Shown piece by piece: positions 53,800 through 62,772 of a stretch of DNA of 64,000 bases (position 1 is the stretch's first letter; each line of letters opens with the position of its first letter). The notes beneath the pieces were generated by a model. The model did not search any database, was not told the origin of the DNA, and saw only the letters and a program-made list of their open reading frames with translations. The position numbers and the translations under genes are program-made. The DNA is from Calothrix sp. NIES-2098. Lineage in GTDB: Bacteria > Cyanobacteriota > Cyanobacteriia > Cyanobacteriales > Nostocaceae. The stretch spans positions 2,602,001 through 2,666,000 of the forward strand of contig AP018172.1 in assembly GCA_002368175.1 (NCBI GenBank), read 5' to 3'.

Positions 53800-54417
53800 T
53801 CAAATTTCCCGAATCCAGAGAGCCAATCCTCCCCCACGACCGCGTGCTGCAATAAAATCTTTTGTCACCACAAAGAAAGCAAAGAACGGTAATTTAGCTA
53901 TAGGCTGGTTGTAGAAATCCCCGTTTTGCACCTTACCAGAGCGAATCTGTCCTTTGTAAATAACACGATTAAACAGACTGACTTGCATTTGGGTAAAGTC
54001 AAATGCCAATAAATTTTTCTTACCTAAATATTTTGTTGGCCCTGTCAGTTTCACTAATACCACGCCGACTTGCACCTGATTTGCAATTTCGTCTCTACCC
54101 AAATCCTGTTCTGAACTAGCAAAGGAAATTTGCGCTGCTGCAAATTTGGGCATATACAAACCCTTACCTAAGACAATTCCCCCGCGCTTTCTTACCTTAC
54201 GAGTACCAGTTGCAAAGCAAAGCCGCCATTTGCCAACAAGAGACTCAAAGTTATAAGCTAATCGTTCCTGTTTTGCAGCTTTTTCCGCCGCTAGCAATGC
54301 ATCCACTACCAAAGCAGCATTAGGAAGCTTACCCCCCTCGCCTCGATAAGCAGCCGCAGCTTGAGATAATACCTGTAAAAAATCAACTGTAGCGGTAGAT
54401 GTTAGATCGGTTGTCAT
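53800..54417 (-). CDS. Fibrillin/plastid-lipid-associated-like protein
   Basis: 205 residues from ATG 54415-54417. After a helical start (FLQVLSQAAAAYRGEGG), it has LVGKWRLCFATGTRKVRKRG, a strand-rich middle (LLAFDFTQMQVSLFNRVIYK) and the end GRGGGLALWIREI. The GxWxLxF opening and the final GGGLALW match the PAP/fibrillin pattern of lipocalin-like barrels associated with thylakoid lipids and plastoglobules. The resemblance is by eye only. Next to it, 138 bp upstream, lies an M50 peptidase gene in the same direction. Confidence 0.6.
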   Translation of the reverse strand: MTTDLTSTATVDFLQVLSQAAAAYRGEGGKLPNAALVVDALLAAEKAAKQERLAYNFESLVGKWRLCFATGTRKVRKRGGIVLGKGLYMPKFAAAQISFASSEQDLGRDEIANQVQVGVVLVKLTGPTKYLGKKNLLAFDFTQMQVSLFNRVIYKGQIRSGKVQNGDFYNQPIAKLPFFAFFVVTKDFIAARGRGGGLALWIREI

Positions 54418-54555
54418 GATTGCTCTTTGTCTTCCATTCTGCATTTATTTTCCAATGGAAAGAGCGATCGCCTATAAATATTCACCGTTTATACTCAACA
54501 ACAAGCAACGCAAGACTTGGCACTAAAATCGCGCCTTTTTGATTACGCATCACGC

Positions 54556-55293
54556 TCAACGATAAGCGACTTGGAGACTTCTGGCTAAAATTACCAAAGA
54601 TGCGATCGCCATTAACGCACCCCAAAACCAATAAGGTAAAAACAGATACTTTTCCATTTGTGCCGTATCGGAAATTCCCAACGGCCCAGCAGTATAGCTA
54701 AATAAATAATTGAGTTGGTGGTATGTACTTATACAAGCTTGGACGCCGAGAAATTGAATGCTAAAGCCCTGCACCCAACGCGGCGCTTTCAAGCTAATAC
54801 CCAAAATAATTAAACCCAGTATGGGAATTGCCACAATTCCAAATAAGGAACGTACCCACACTAATGTAGAAAGCAGCAAAAATCCCCCTAATATTTTCAA
54901 ACTTAAGGAAGCTGCTTTAAAACTGCGGGAAGCTAAAATCAAAGCTGCACCGGCAATTGGTGGCCCCATTGGCCCTGCGGCTGCAACTAACGCCGGGCCG
55001 ATTGGCCCCAATGATGAAGCGATACGATAAGTTGCGACACCGGAACCATTGCCAAAAATCTGTAATCTGTGAAACTGTCCTCCCAACATTAGCGCCATCA
55101 AGCCGTGACCCATTTCGTGAAACCAAGTAGCAAGGATAGTAAAGGGGTATAAAATATAATCGCCTGCTGGGACTTGCCACAACACAACAGTTGCGATCGC
55201 GGCGGCAATCAACCAAGTTAGCCCCATTCTTTCTACTTCTGGCGGTGCTTCTTGGGGAAGCAAGTTTTCAAAATTCTTTCCTGGTTCCCTCAT
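54556..55293 (-). CDS. M50 family membrane metallopeptidase-like protein
   Basis: 245 residues with about six membrane segments. The zinc motif HExxH is present as TWFHEMGHGLMALMLGGQF. The third ligand (LDG/NxxPxxPLDG-type motif of site-2 proteases) is not obvious; the second half has GPIGPALVAAAGPMGPPIAG and further helices. This is the M50B-like subgroup common in bacteria. It may process membrane proteins or be a non-proteolytic relative. ATG 55291-55293. Confidence 0.8.
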   Translation of the reverse strand: MREPGKNFENLLPQEAPPEVERMGLTWLIAAAIATVVLWQVPAGDYILYPFTILATWFHEMGHGLMALMLGGQFHRLQIFGNGSGVATYRIASSLGPIGPALVAAAGPMGPPIAGAALILASRSFKAASLSLKILGGFLLLSTLVWVRSLFGIVAIPILGLIILGISLKAPRWVQGFSIQFLGVQACISTYHQLNYLFSYTAGPLGISDTAQMEKYLFLPYWFWGALMAIASLVILARSLQVAYR

Positions 55294-55387
55294 TGGTCAC
55301 GTTCCTTAGAGTAATTACCTCAATGGCTGGAGTGTATTTTCTTCCATCCTAATCTACTTATTTAGTTTTCATCGAGGAGCAAAACTC

Positions 55388-55417
55388 TTGTAGTCAGGAC
55401 TAGATGCCTGACTACAA
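55388..55417 (-). terminator. Hairpin after the FHA gene
   Basis: A perfect 11-bp inverted repeat, TTGTAGTCAGG (55388-55398) with CCTGACTACAA (55407-55417), and an 8-nt loop. It lies 7 bp beyond the minus-strand FHA stop. The T-tract after the stem on the minus strand is weak (GAGTTTT). Confidence 0.6.
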
Positions 55418-55424
55418 AATTAGT

Positions 55425-56327
55425 TTAAGCGAGTTGGAAGAGGAATGTTACCATATCTCCCTTGCCCAAACTGATGCGATCGCCTGGACGAAGGCGGTGT
55501 CTGTTACCAGGTAATAGCGGCAAGTTGTTGATGTAGGTGCCATTGGAACTACCAACATCTTCTATATAATGAGCATCTCCCTCAACGCGAATATCTGCAT
55601 GAATCCGCGAGACAATTTCCGAATTGGGAAATCCGGAAACATCCACATCTGGGGGAATGCGGTCATTAGGCTTGCCGATGTGAATTACAGACAGCGTTTG
55701 AGGTAATTCTATATCAGTATCGCTTTGAACGTGGAATAGCCGTGCTGTTACTTGCTGTAATTGAGTTCTTGCAGGGCTGACAGCTGGTGGTGGTGTTGGG
55801 GCGACTGGTTCGGGTTCCGGTGCGGCGACTGGTTCGGGTTCCGGTACTGCGGCAACTGGTTCTGGTTCTGGTATTGCGGCGACTGGTTCCGGTTCTGGGG
55901 GTGGAGTAGGAGCGCCTTGTCCAGAAACAACAGGTTGTGCGGGGCTGATTTCAACTACCTGTGGCGGTGCTACTGGCATTGTTGGTTCTGGAGGCATAGC
56001 CACCGCGGTTGGCGGTAGAGGCGAAGCAGCAACGGGATTAGGAACTGCCAAGGGATCTGGTTGTATCAGTTCTACCAGTGGGTCAGGAGTAACCAAAGGT
56101 GGTACTTCTAAAGGAACGTCAGGTGCGACGGTTGCTGCTACCGCTGTTGGAGGTGCTGCGGCACTGGCGCGCAGGTTATAGCCACACTGACCACAGAAAG
56201 CGGCATCTGCCTGCACAGTTGCCCCACAACTGGGACAGTTGTTAGTCGCTGGTAATGGCGTATAACATGCTTCACACTGGACAGCGCCATCTGGGTTTGG
56301 GTGATTGCAATTAGGGCAGACGATCAT
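55425..56327 (-). CDS. Double zinc-ribbon and FHA domain protein
   Basis: 300 residues from ATG 56325-56327; an upstream TTG would add 15 residues before the first ribbon. Two zinc ribbons: CPNCNHPNPDGAVQCEAC and CPSCGATVQADAAFCGQC (about 3-48). A long Pro/Val/Glu-rich linker follows with the repeat PEPEPVAA. The C-terminal FHA domain (about 205-300) has IHIGKPNDRIPPDVDV, the RIHADI stretch and DVGSSNGTYINN, which bind phosphothreonine peptides. Probably a Ser/Thr-kinase signalling scaffold. The linker repeats are of 15-18 bp periodicity at DNA level. Confidence 0.9.
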   Translation of the reverse strand: MIVCPNCNHPNPDGAVQCEACYTPLPATNNCPSCGATVQADAAFCGQCGYNLRASAAAPPTAVAATVAPDVPLEVPPLVTPDPLVELIQPDPLAVPNPVAASPLPPTAVAMPPEPTMPVAPPQVVEISPAQPVVSGQGAPTPPPEPEPVAAIPEPEPVAAVPEPEPVAAPEPEPVAPTPPPAVSPARTQLQQVTARLFHVQSDTDIELPQTLSVIHIGKPNDRIPPDVDVSGFPNSEIVSRIHADIRVEGDAHYIEDVGSSNGTYINNLPLLPGNRHRLRPGDRISLGKGDMVTFLFQLA

Positions 56328-56543
56328 GGATTTAAGCCTTTGTTCAAGCTCATCGTAAAATGGGACTGGCAAGCAGAGGAGCGACTCTAGCTTTCGATTC
56401 TAACAATTACTCCTGACGAGTTCATACGCATTTCAATTGGACATTTTTTCGTCAAGGCTGTCATTTGTCTTTTGTCCTTTGTAAAAACAAATGACCAATG
56501 ACAAAGGACGATCCTCATGAGTCAATATCCAAATGTAGGGAAC

Positions 56544-57266
56544 TTAAGTTTGGAGTTCCGAACCCGCCGCCGCATCTAGTAGCCACCAAAGTTCGCCTTG
56601 GGGTTGAATCAAGCGCGATGGGTAAGTGAATTCATCGGCTACGGGTGCAAATACTTGAGCTAAAGCTGGTCGTTTATTAGCACCTGCAATGAGAAAAATG
56701 ACGCTGCGAGCCGAGTTAATGAATGGGTAAGTGAAAGTGATGCGGATGCTGCTATCTTTATTACCCACTGTAATTAAGCGATCGCTTACTTTTAACGCTT
56801 CTGTGTGTGGAAACAAAGATGCAGTGTGTGCATCATCACCCATTCCTAGCAAAACTACATCTAGAGTGGGAAATTCTCCAGATGCAATGTTAAAAAAGTT
56901 TTGCAGATGCCGTTCGTACTTCACTGCTGCAACTGCGGGGTCAGCTTCCAAAGTTGGGATAGCGTGAATGTTTCCCTCTGGAATATCAACGCGATCTAGC
57001 CACGCACGACGCGCCATCAGTTCATTGCTATCAGGATGATCTGGTGGAACATAACGTTCATCCCCCCAGAATACATGAATTTTATCCCAAGGCAGTTTTT
57101 GATTAGCGATCGCCTCGTATAACGGCTTAGGTGTACTGCCCCCAGCTAAGGCGATGGTAAACCGCCCTCGCTCTTTAATAGCAGTGTCTATCTTAGTCAG
57201 GATCAAGTCTAGCGCCCGCGCAACTAGAGTGGACTGATCCGGTAGAACTTCGACCGTTTTGTTCAT
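56544..57266 (-). CDS. pgl: 6-phosphogluconolactonase
   Basis: 240 residues. It hydrolyses 6-phosphogluconolactone to 6-phosphogluconate, the step before Gnd. Motifs: FTIALAGGSTPKPLYEAIA, VFWGDERYVPPDHPDSNELM and VVLLGMGDDAHTASLFPH with the catalytic His. Ends PQGELWWLLDAAAGSEL. Zwf and OpcA genes, often linked to pgl or gnd in cyanobacteria, are not nearby. Confidence 0.95.
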   Translation of the reverse strand: MNKTVEVLPDQSTLVARALDLILTKIDTAIKERGRFTIALAGGSTPKPLYEAIANQKLPWDKIHVFWGDERYVPPDHPDSNELMARRAWLDRVDIPEGNIHAIPTLEADPAVAAVKYERHLQNFFNIASGEFPTLDVVLLGMGDDAHTASLFPHTEALKVSDRLITVGNKDSSIRITFTYPFINSARSVIFLIAGANKRPALAQVFAPVADEFTYPSRLIQPQGELWWLLDAAAGSELQT

Positions 57267-57405
57267 GGCTTTCTCATTACTTTGCCTGCTTCCAGCAATA
57301 CAATACCGAACTTATTACAGTCCCCCGTTTTAACTTTTGAAACTTTTAACATCATTTGGCATTTGTCATTCGTCATTCGTCATTTGTGATTCGTTTTGCC
57401 GTTAA

Positions 57406-57831
57406 CTTAATGAGGTTCCGAGCTTGATTAATGAGTATCAAAGACTGATTAATGGGGTTCCGAGCTTGGTTAACGAGTATCAAAGACTGATTAATGGGGT
57501 TCCGAGCTTGGTTAACGAGTATCAAAGACTGGTTAATGAGTATCAAAGACTGGTTAATGAGTATCAAAGACTGATTAATGAGTATCAAAGACTGGTTAAT
57601 GAGTATCAAAGACTGATTAATGGGGTTCCGAGCTTGGTTAACGAGTATCAAAGCCTGGTTAATGAGGTTCCGAGCTTGGTTAACGAGTATCAAAGCCTGG
57701 TTAATGAGGTTCTGAGCTTGGTTAACGAGTATCAAAGCCTGGTTAATGAGGTTCCGAGCTTGGTTAACCAGCAGTTGAGCTTAGTTAATGAGTATCAGAG
57801 CTTGATTAATACGATTTCACTATTTAGCTAG
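57406..57831. repeat. Tandem array of about twenty 21-bp units
   Basis: The array alternates units of the types AACGAGTATCAAAGCCTGGTT and AATGAGGTTCCGAGCTTGGTT, each 21 nt. On the + strand they translate as heptads NEYQSLV / NEVPSLV, and ORFs remain open on both strands because the period is a multiple of 3. There is no ATG in the first units and no Shine-Dalgarno; a TTG at 57424 could start a 135-residue product ending INTISLFS. The word TTAACGAGTA is shared with the array at 12329-12587. The array lies between pgl and a small membrane protein gene. Confidence 0.9.
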
Positions 57832-57902
57832 TTATTTCTGAATCTAGCTGGGCTAATTTGAGTAGCCATTAAATTGGGTTGCATAAAATTCTATGCAAAA
57901 AT

Positions 57903-57927
57903 GCCCACAGGAATCTTGTCCGTGGGC
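57903..57927 (+). terminator. Hairpin downstream of the 21-bp array
   Basis: GCCCAC (57903-57908) pairs with GTGGGC (57922-57927), extended by GGA/TCC after one unpaired base on the 5' side. No T-tract follows. It may mark the end of a transcript across the array or be a repeat. Confidence 0.4.
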
Positions 57928-58026
57928 GTTAGCAATTATTTATAAATCGTAGTCTCACTGACGATAGACGAACTTAATAACATAGTTAAGATTATGTATA
58001 ATTATTTGCTTTATTGATAACAGTTA

Positions 58027-58449
58027 ATGTCAACAACACCGCATTGGATATACGGGGTTTTTCCTATATTGTTCGTGGTAGGGATGATTCTCACATTCCG
58101 TCATGACTGGAGTCGCCTTGCTCAACTCTATCGCACCTATGAAAAACCACCACCAAATTTCTTGTGGATGGAAAGCGGTTCTGTGGGTTTAATTTACTAC
58201 AAAGGAACTTTAAATGTAGGTGTAAGCCGTCAAGGACTCTACCTGAGTATCTTTCCTTTGTTTAGCTTTGGGCTTCCGCCGTTGCTGATTCCTTGGAGTG
58301 CAATTAGGAAAATTGAACCAGCTAACCAACTGTTTATGGAACGGTTTCGTTTGTATCTCAGTTCGCCAGATATCAAGCTGATTCTGAGGAAAGATGTTTT
58401 GGAACCAGCCAAGGAATACCTAGCAGCACAGGGGTTTGAGTGGGTTTAG
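58027..58449 (+). CDS. Hypothetical single-pass membrane protein
   Basis: 140 residues. N-terminal membrane segment (WIYGVFPILFVVGMILTF), then a positively charged stretch, and a strand-rich domain (NFLWMESGSVGLIYYKGTLN; GVSRQGLYLSIFPLFSFGLP). It ends KEYLAAQGFEWV. The domain has the feel of a PH-like or EYxxD-type fold with the PWSAIRKIEP motif common to bacterial PH-domain proteins. No known function. Confidence 0.65.
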   Translation: MSTTPHWIYGVFPILFVVGMILTFRHDWSRLAQLYRTYEKPPPNFLWMESGSVGLIYYKGTLNVGVSRQGLYLSIFPLFSFGLPPLLIPWSAIRKIEPANQLFMERFRLYLSSPDIKLILRKDVLEPAKEYLAAQGFEWV

Positions 58450-58543
58450 CAGAATCGAGATAGGAGGGCGATCGCATTTAATATAGTTCACATAGCGATC
58501 GCTCCCCTTGTTTGTAGTGCTGACTGCAACTAATTCTGCGTTA

Positions 58544-59026
58544 CTAGAAGGCAAACTTTACACCATACTTTGTGATGGCAATTTCAATGGCTTTTTCGAT
58601 ATCGGCGGGATTGGGTGGAGACAAAAGACTGCGTTCTTCTTCACTCAAAGGCAGATTGATTGGCTGTCCGACTTCTGCAAAAAATAGCTCAGGGCCAGAG
58701 GGTGTAATCCAACCAAGGATTTTTGCTGGCGTTGAACCGATGTTCTTAAAAGCGTGGTTCTGATTTTTATGAAAGTGGAGGTACATTCCGGGAGTGGCGA
58801 TGATAGTTTGGTCGTCAAGCTGGTACTCAACCTTACCCTCAACAATATAGTGCGCTTCATCCGCTTCAGCATGATTGTGGGGTGGTGTAGAGCTTTGCGG
58901 TTGCAATACCATTTCCACTAATCCATATTTTCCATCTGTATCTTCCCCAGTATCGAGAAAGGTGTAGAAGTCACCCAGCACCAAATATGTGGAACCTTTA
59001 CCTGGCTGAACTATTGTGGTTGTCAT
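58544..59026 (-). CDS. Cupin domain protein
   Basis: 160 residues from ATG 59024-59026, with AGGAG 7 nt upstream. The conserved double-stranded beta-helix has motif 1 PPHNHAEADEAHYIVEGKVE (three metal ligands: two His, one Glu) and motif 2 PGMYLHFHKNQNHAFKNIG. The helical end is SLLSPPNPADIEKAIEIA. Such cupins are dioxygenases, isomerases or storage/binding proteins; substrate unknown. Confidence 0.85.
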   Translation of the reverse strand: MTTTIVQPGKGSTYLVLGDFYTFLDTGEDTDGKYGLVEMVLQPQSSTPPHNHAEADEAHYIVEGKVEYQLDDQTIIATPGMYLHFHKNQNHAFKNIGSTPAKILGWITPSGPELFFAEVGQPINLPLSEEERSLLSPPNPADIEKAIEIAITKYGVKFAF

Positions 59027-59235
59027 TATGATTCTCCTGTTTTTTGTTAAACAGTCTGCATCCTTGATAGGCTTACTTTTATTCAACTGATATATTCTTC
59101 AGGTAGTTTTGAGACAATTATGCTTAAAGCAAGTTCAATCATGTTGATGGAGAGATTGGCTAATTGCACAATCAAATTACAAAGTATAAGACTTTTGAGC
59201 CTGAGTTAGCTATGTATCTATAAATTCGATGATTC

Positions 59236-62127
59236 TTAATCTTGGTTATATGGATGCTTTGAGAAATTCAGGTTCGCCCCTCTAAAATTCGCCCCTATAT
59301 TCTTCGTCATTTTAAGATTAGCCTTTACAAGATTAGCCCCTAGAAAATTCGCCTTTTCAAGATTCGCCTTTTCAAGATTAGCCCCTTCAAGATATGCCCC
59401 TTCAAGATTAGCCTCTTTAAGGTGCCCACCTTCAAGATTTGATCTTTCAAAGTTCGCCCCTTCAAGATACGCTCCTTTAAGATATGCCCCTTTAAGATAC
59501 GATCCTTTAAGAGTCGCTCCTTTAAGATTCGCCCCTTCAATATTTGCTTTTTCCAGACTCACTTTTTCAAGATTCGCCTCTTCAAGATTCGCCCCTTTGA
59601 GATTTGCCCTTTCAAGATTCGCCTCTTCAAGATTCGCCTCTTTGAGATTTGCCCCTTCAAGATTTGCCCCTTCAAGAATGGCTCCTTCAAGATTTGCCCC
59701 TTCAAGAGTCGCTCCTTTAAGAGTCGCTCCTTTAAGATTTGCTTTTTTAAGATTCGCTCTATAAAAGTCTTTGAAGACTAAAATACAATTTTGCAAATCT
59801 AAAAAACTTAGATGATTCACACAAAACACATTATCAATTCTTTGCCCTTGCAGTCTAGAAATAAAATTTCCAAAAGCTTCAGGAGAATGCCACTTAATCT
59901 GAAAAGTTTTTTCTGTCACCCTAGCGCAAACATTTAACACGACCAATAAAGCTTCTTCTGCATTACGCGCTTGTCGGTTTTCTTCCTGAAAATCTGGTCT
60001 AGGGTTCAAGCGTTCCATTGGCATTCCATAACGCAGCATAAAACCAATCAAGTGGCATAATGTCTGCTGCCAATTACTCACATCCGATAAATCGTATAAC
60101 TTTATTTCGTTAATTACAAAGTTGAAAAGGTACTCATCCATAGGAGATGCGCCACAAAGAATTGCCCAGCGTTTTAAAGCCTGTCGTTCATCCCATCCTT
60201 CATCTGGGTCGTTTTTTCGAGCTTCTAGCTTTCTATGAATCAGCTGAACTTCGTGGACAATACGTTTAGCTGTCAGATACTCGCCAAAACTTTTATGAGT
60301 AAATTCAAAAGTTTTTTCACTTTCTTTAAATCCACTTTGACGAAAATAAAAAGCAGTTAGCAAACGAGTAACACCTAACTTTGCACCTTCTTGAAATATA
60401 TTTAAAAGCTGCCTTAAACCACTGTTATCACAATGAATCTCTACTTCTTTAACTGTTGTAGTTCTACCATCACCATGCCAGGAAGCAAGAGCGATTTCTT
60501 CTAAGATGCGGACAAAATCTTTTTCCTCAATTCCCTGGAGTGAAGGATGGGGATAAAGCTCCCAAACTCGTTGATAAACAGCTTTGAGTAAATCTTTATA
60601 AATAATATTTAAATTGCTATCTTGCGCAAATTTAATTTCACCACGAACAAAACTTAAAGCTACTAAGTAATTTAGCAAAGGTTGAGAAGTAATTTCTGTT
60701 AAATGTCCTTGATCTAACTCTAGTGGTAAACCATTATATTCATAACCCTTAGCTTTACTATATTTTTGCCACCAAAGCTGTCTTTTATCCTCAGCTAACA
60801 ATGTCTCAGTATCAATATAATTTTTTCTTTCCTCTTCAACCATAAAATAAGGCAGAATGTGCAAAATTTGCCGTGGTTGGCGAAACTCACTGCTATTTGC
60901 TTGCACTACTAATTCACGACCGCTGATTAAAACTTGTAAGCGAGTTTCCCGCGAATTAAACCTATCTACTTTTCTGTGGACTTCGCGCACAAATTGTTGG
61001 GCAACTTCTGCTGCTATTTTCCCTTGCATTGCAAGTTCATCTAATCCATCAAAAATAATTAATAGGCGTTGTTCAGCATTTTCGGCTAGCAGAGGATTAA
61101 GAGCGATTATTCCGTAAATATCTGAGTTGATAAAGTCTCCTATAGAATCAACTAAATCATCTGAAGGATTAAATTGATGCAAAGGAATAAATAAAACTTT
61201 AATAGTTCCTTTTTTTGCTATCTGTGCCGCAAAAATTTTTGCAAAAGAAGATTTTCCACTTCCAGGCCCACCACTGACAATGCGGATAGCATCATTACTG
61301 TCGGCTTTATTTAACCAAGTATGTAATTCGTTCTCTAAGTTAACGACAATCCGCTGATATTGTTTATCTTCTGTGAGCCTACGCTCAAAATCTTCTTCTT
61401 TTTTACTCGCTATTTTTTCTTTATAGTAAGCACAGGCAGAAACATAAACCTGTTTTAAACCAAAGGCTTCTAAAAACATTGGTTCTTCAACTTGTTTTTG
61501 CAGCCAAGCACTATAACGTTGCCATGCTTGTTCTCGTTGATTTGCTTTAGTAAAGGGTGTATTTAGTTCATCTTTTAAACAAGCATACTTATCTGAATTT
61601 TTTGCCCACTCTTCATGCAGTGCAAATACAAAATAAGTGGGTAAACGATGACTAACTGTTTCTGCTTGTGCAGGAGTAACGCCAAAGCCTACTAACCATT
61701 GGGCAAAAGGAACTTTAATCGCCTCCACAACTGGTAAATTTTTGGGATGTTTAAAAAATTCCTGGTCGATTTGCAGTTCCATGTTTTCCACGGAAAGGTC
61801 AAGGCGATAATTACCGATGACTCCAAGTTCTTCCATGTTTGGTGTCTCGGTTAATAACTCTTCATTACCCTCCACTAAACTCACCATTGCCTGAATCAAT
61901 GCACGGTAAATTAGTACATAGGCAACTTCTGCGGGTGTTTCTGCTAAACCCAGTGCTGTAGAAGCATCTACAATATCTGTGGCGACGCTATCCCATTTAT
62001 ATAAAGCAGCATTGATCGCCGCTTTGCCTAGTGATTTGAAGAGTTCTTTAAAATCGGCATTGATAGATTTATATTTATTCCAAACAGCAACAGGCTTACT
62101 GACTGACAGTCCAGATTCGTTGCTCAT
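59236..62127 (-). CDS. NACHT-type STAND NTPase with C-terminal pentapeptide repeats
   Basis: 963 residues. An N-terminal helical region of about 270 residues precedes the NACHT core. Walker A is IVSGGPGSGKSSFAKIFAAQ (about residue 287), Walker B is LLIIFDGLDELAMQGK, and sensor-like ISGRELVV follows. A winged-helix/lid region continues to about 760 (EKTFEFTHKSFGEYLTAKRI). From about 795 the protein is a run of about 30 pentapeptide repeats (ANLEGANLEEANLERANLKG type), ending NIGANFRGANLNFSKHP. STAND NTPases of this layout are signalling hubs, and NACHT proteins are now linked to antiphage defence in bacteria. The pentapeptides replace the usual WD or TPR sensor. Confidence 0.9.
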   Translation of the reverse strand: MSNESGLSVSKPVAVWNKYKSINADFKELFKSLGKAAINAALYKWDSVATDIVDASTALGLAETPAEVAYVLIYRALIQAMVSLVEGNEELLTETPNMEELGVIGNYRLDLSVENMELQIDQEFFKHPKNLPVVEAIKVPFAQWLVGFGVTPAQAETVSHRLPTYFVFALHEEWAKNSDKYACLKDELNTPFTKANQREQAWQRYSAWLQKQVEEPMFLEAFGLKQVYVSACAYYKEKIASKKEEDFERRLTEDKQYQRIVVNLENELHTWLNKADSNDAIRIVSGGPGSGKSSFAKIFAAQIAKKGTIKVLFIPLHQFNPSDDLVDSIGDFINSDIYGIIALNPLLAENAEQRLLIIFDGLDELAMQGKIAAEVAQQFVREVHRKVDRFNSRETRLQVLISGRELVVQANSSEFRQPRQILHILPYFMVEEERKNYIDTETLLAEDKRQLWWQKYSKAKGYEYNGLPLELDQGHLTEITSQPLLNYLVALSFVRGEIKFAQDSNLNIIYKDLLKAVYQRVWELYPHPSLQGIEEKDFVRILEEIALASWHGDGRTTTVKEVEIHCDNSGLRQLLNIFQEGAKLGVTRLLTAFYFRQSGFKESEKTFEFTHKSFGEYLTAKRIVHEVQLIHRKLEARKNDPDEGWDERQALKRWAILCGASPMDEYLFNFVINEIKLYDLSDVSNWQQTLCHLIGFMLRYGMPMERLNPRPDFQEENRQARNAEEALLVVLNVCARVTEKTFQIKWHSPEAFGNFISRLQGQRIDNVFCVNHLSFLDLQNCILVFKDFYRANLKKANLKGATLKGATLEGANLEGAILEGANLEGANLKEANLEEANLERANLKGANLEEANLEKVSLEKANIEGANLKGATLKGSYLKGAYLKGAYLEGANFERSNLEGGHLKEANLEGAYLEGANLEKANLEKANFLGANLVKANLKMTKNIGANFRGANLNFSKHPYNQD

Positions 62128-62362
62128 AAGTTTTTTAATGGTGATGCGCCTAGCAATAATTAGCTAATCTATCGAAGCAAGAGTTTATACTCAGATTTCT
62201 AAAAGCTGGTGTAAATTCAAGCTTAATTTGTAGTGTGCCTTATTACTGAGTTTACAGTATTAATAAATGTGGTGCGTTACGGCTACTGTTTACTTTCTCA
62301 TACGCTTAAACCCTTACATAGCCGTAAAATAGCTTACCCAATATCTACATTTTAGGCTTTAA

Positions 62363-62550
62363 GGTGCAACTTCGAGGATAAAAGGCGCAACTTTGAGCAT
62401 AAAAGGTGCAATTTCGAGGATAAAAGGCTCAAGTTTCAGCCTCAACGGCTCAAGTGTCAAGCTCAAAGGCTCAAGTTTCAGCCTCAAAGGTTCAAGTGTC
62501 AGCTTCAAAGGCTCAAGTTTCAGCCTTAGAGGCTCAAAAATGGCTTGATG
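62363..62550. repeat. Tandem array of 21-bp units
   Basis: Eight direct 21-bp units starting at 62363, 62384, 62405, 62426, 62447, 62468, 62489 and 62510, plus a partial ninth. The unit type is GGCTCAAGTTTCAGCCTCAA, with the first three units diverged. On the minus strand the frame reads LEPLRLK/LEPLSLT heptads, on the + strand AQVSASK heptads; neither has a convincing start. It lies in the 645-bp gap downstream of the ParD-like gene and upstream of the NACHT gene. Confidence 0.88.
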
Positions 62551-62617
62551 AAGGGAATTTGCGGCTACACAAGCAAAACCCGCCTTGTCTGGGTTGCAAA
62601 AAGTAAAACACGGAGGA

Positions 62618-62638
62618 GGGCACAGCATTGCTGTGCCC
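62618..62638. repeat. GGGCACAGCA palindrome
   Basis: GGGCACAGCA (62618-62627) and TGCTGTGCCC (62629-62638) are perfect complements with a 1-nt centre. It ends with CCCCTACG, as in the 4195-4255 element. Probably a dispersed repeat; it might serve as a terminator. Confidence 0.6.
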
Positions 62639-62772
62639 CTACGAAAAATCTATAATTTATCGGGATTTTGATGAATTTGTTATACCTGGCGATCGCACTA
62701 TCCTAATTTTATTAGTGATGCGCGATCGCTACCGCTATAACGCACCCGATGTTCAGGTCTTATTTAGCAGAC

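Noticed and set aside
57373..57831. Two long overlapping ORFs on opposite strands (120 and 135 residues) as real proteins
   Set aside because: Both are open only because the repeat period is 21 nt; neither has a ribosome site or a credible start. I keep the repeat array as the feature.
58645..58872. Minus-strand ORF overlapping the cupin gene
   Set aside because: It lies in another frame of the cupin gene, which has clear motifs.
62359..62628. 89-residue minus-strand ORF
   Set aside because: It starts within a palindrome and consists almost wholly of the 21-bp repeats.
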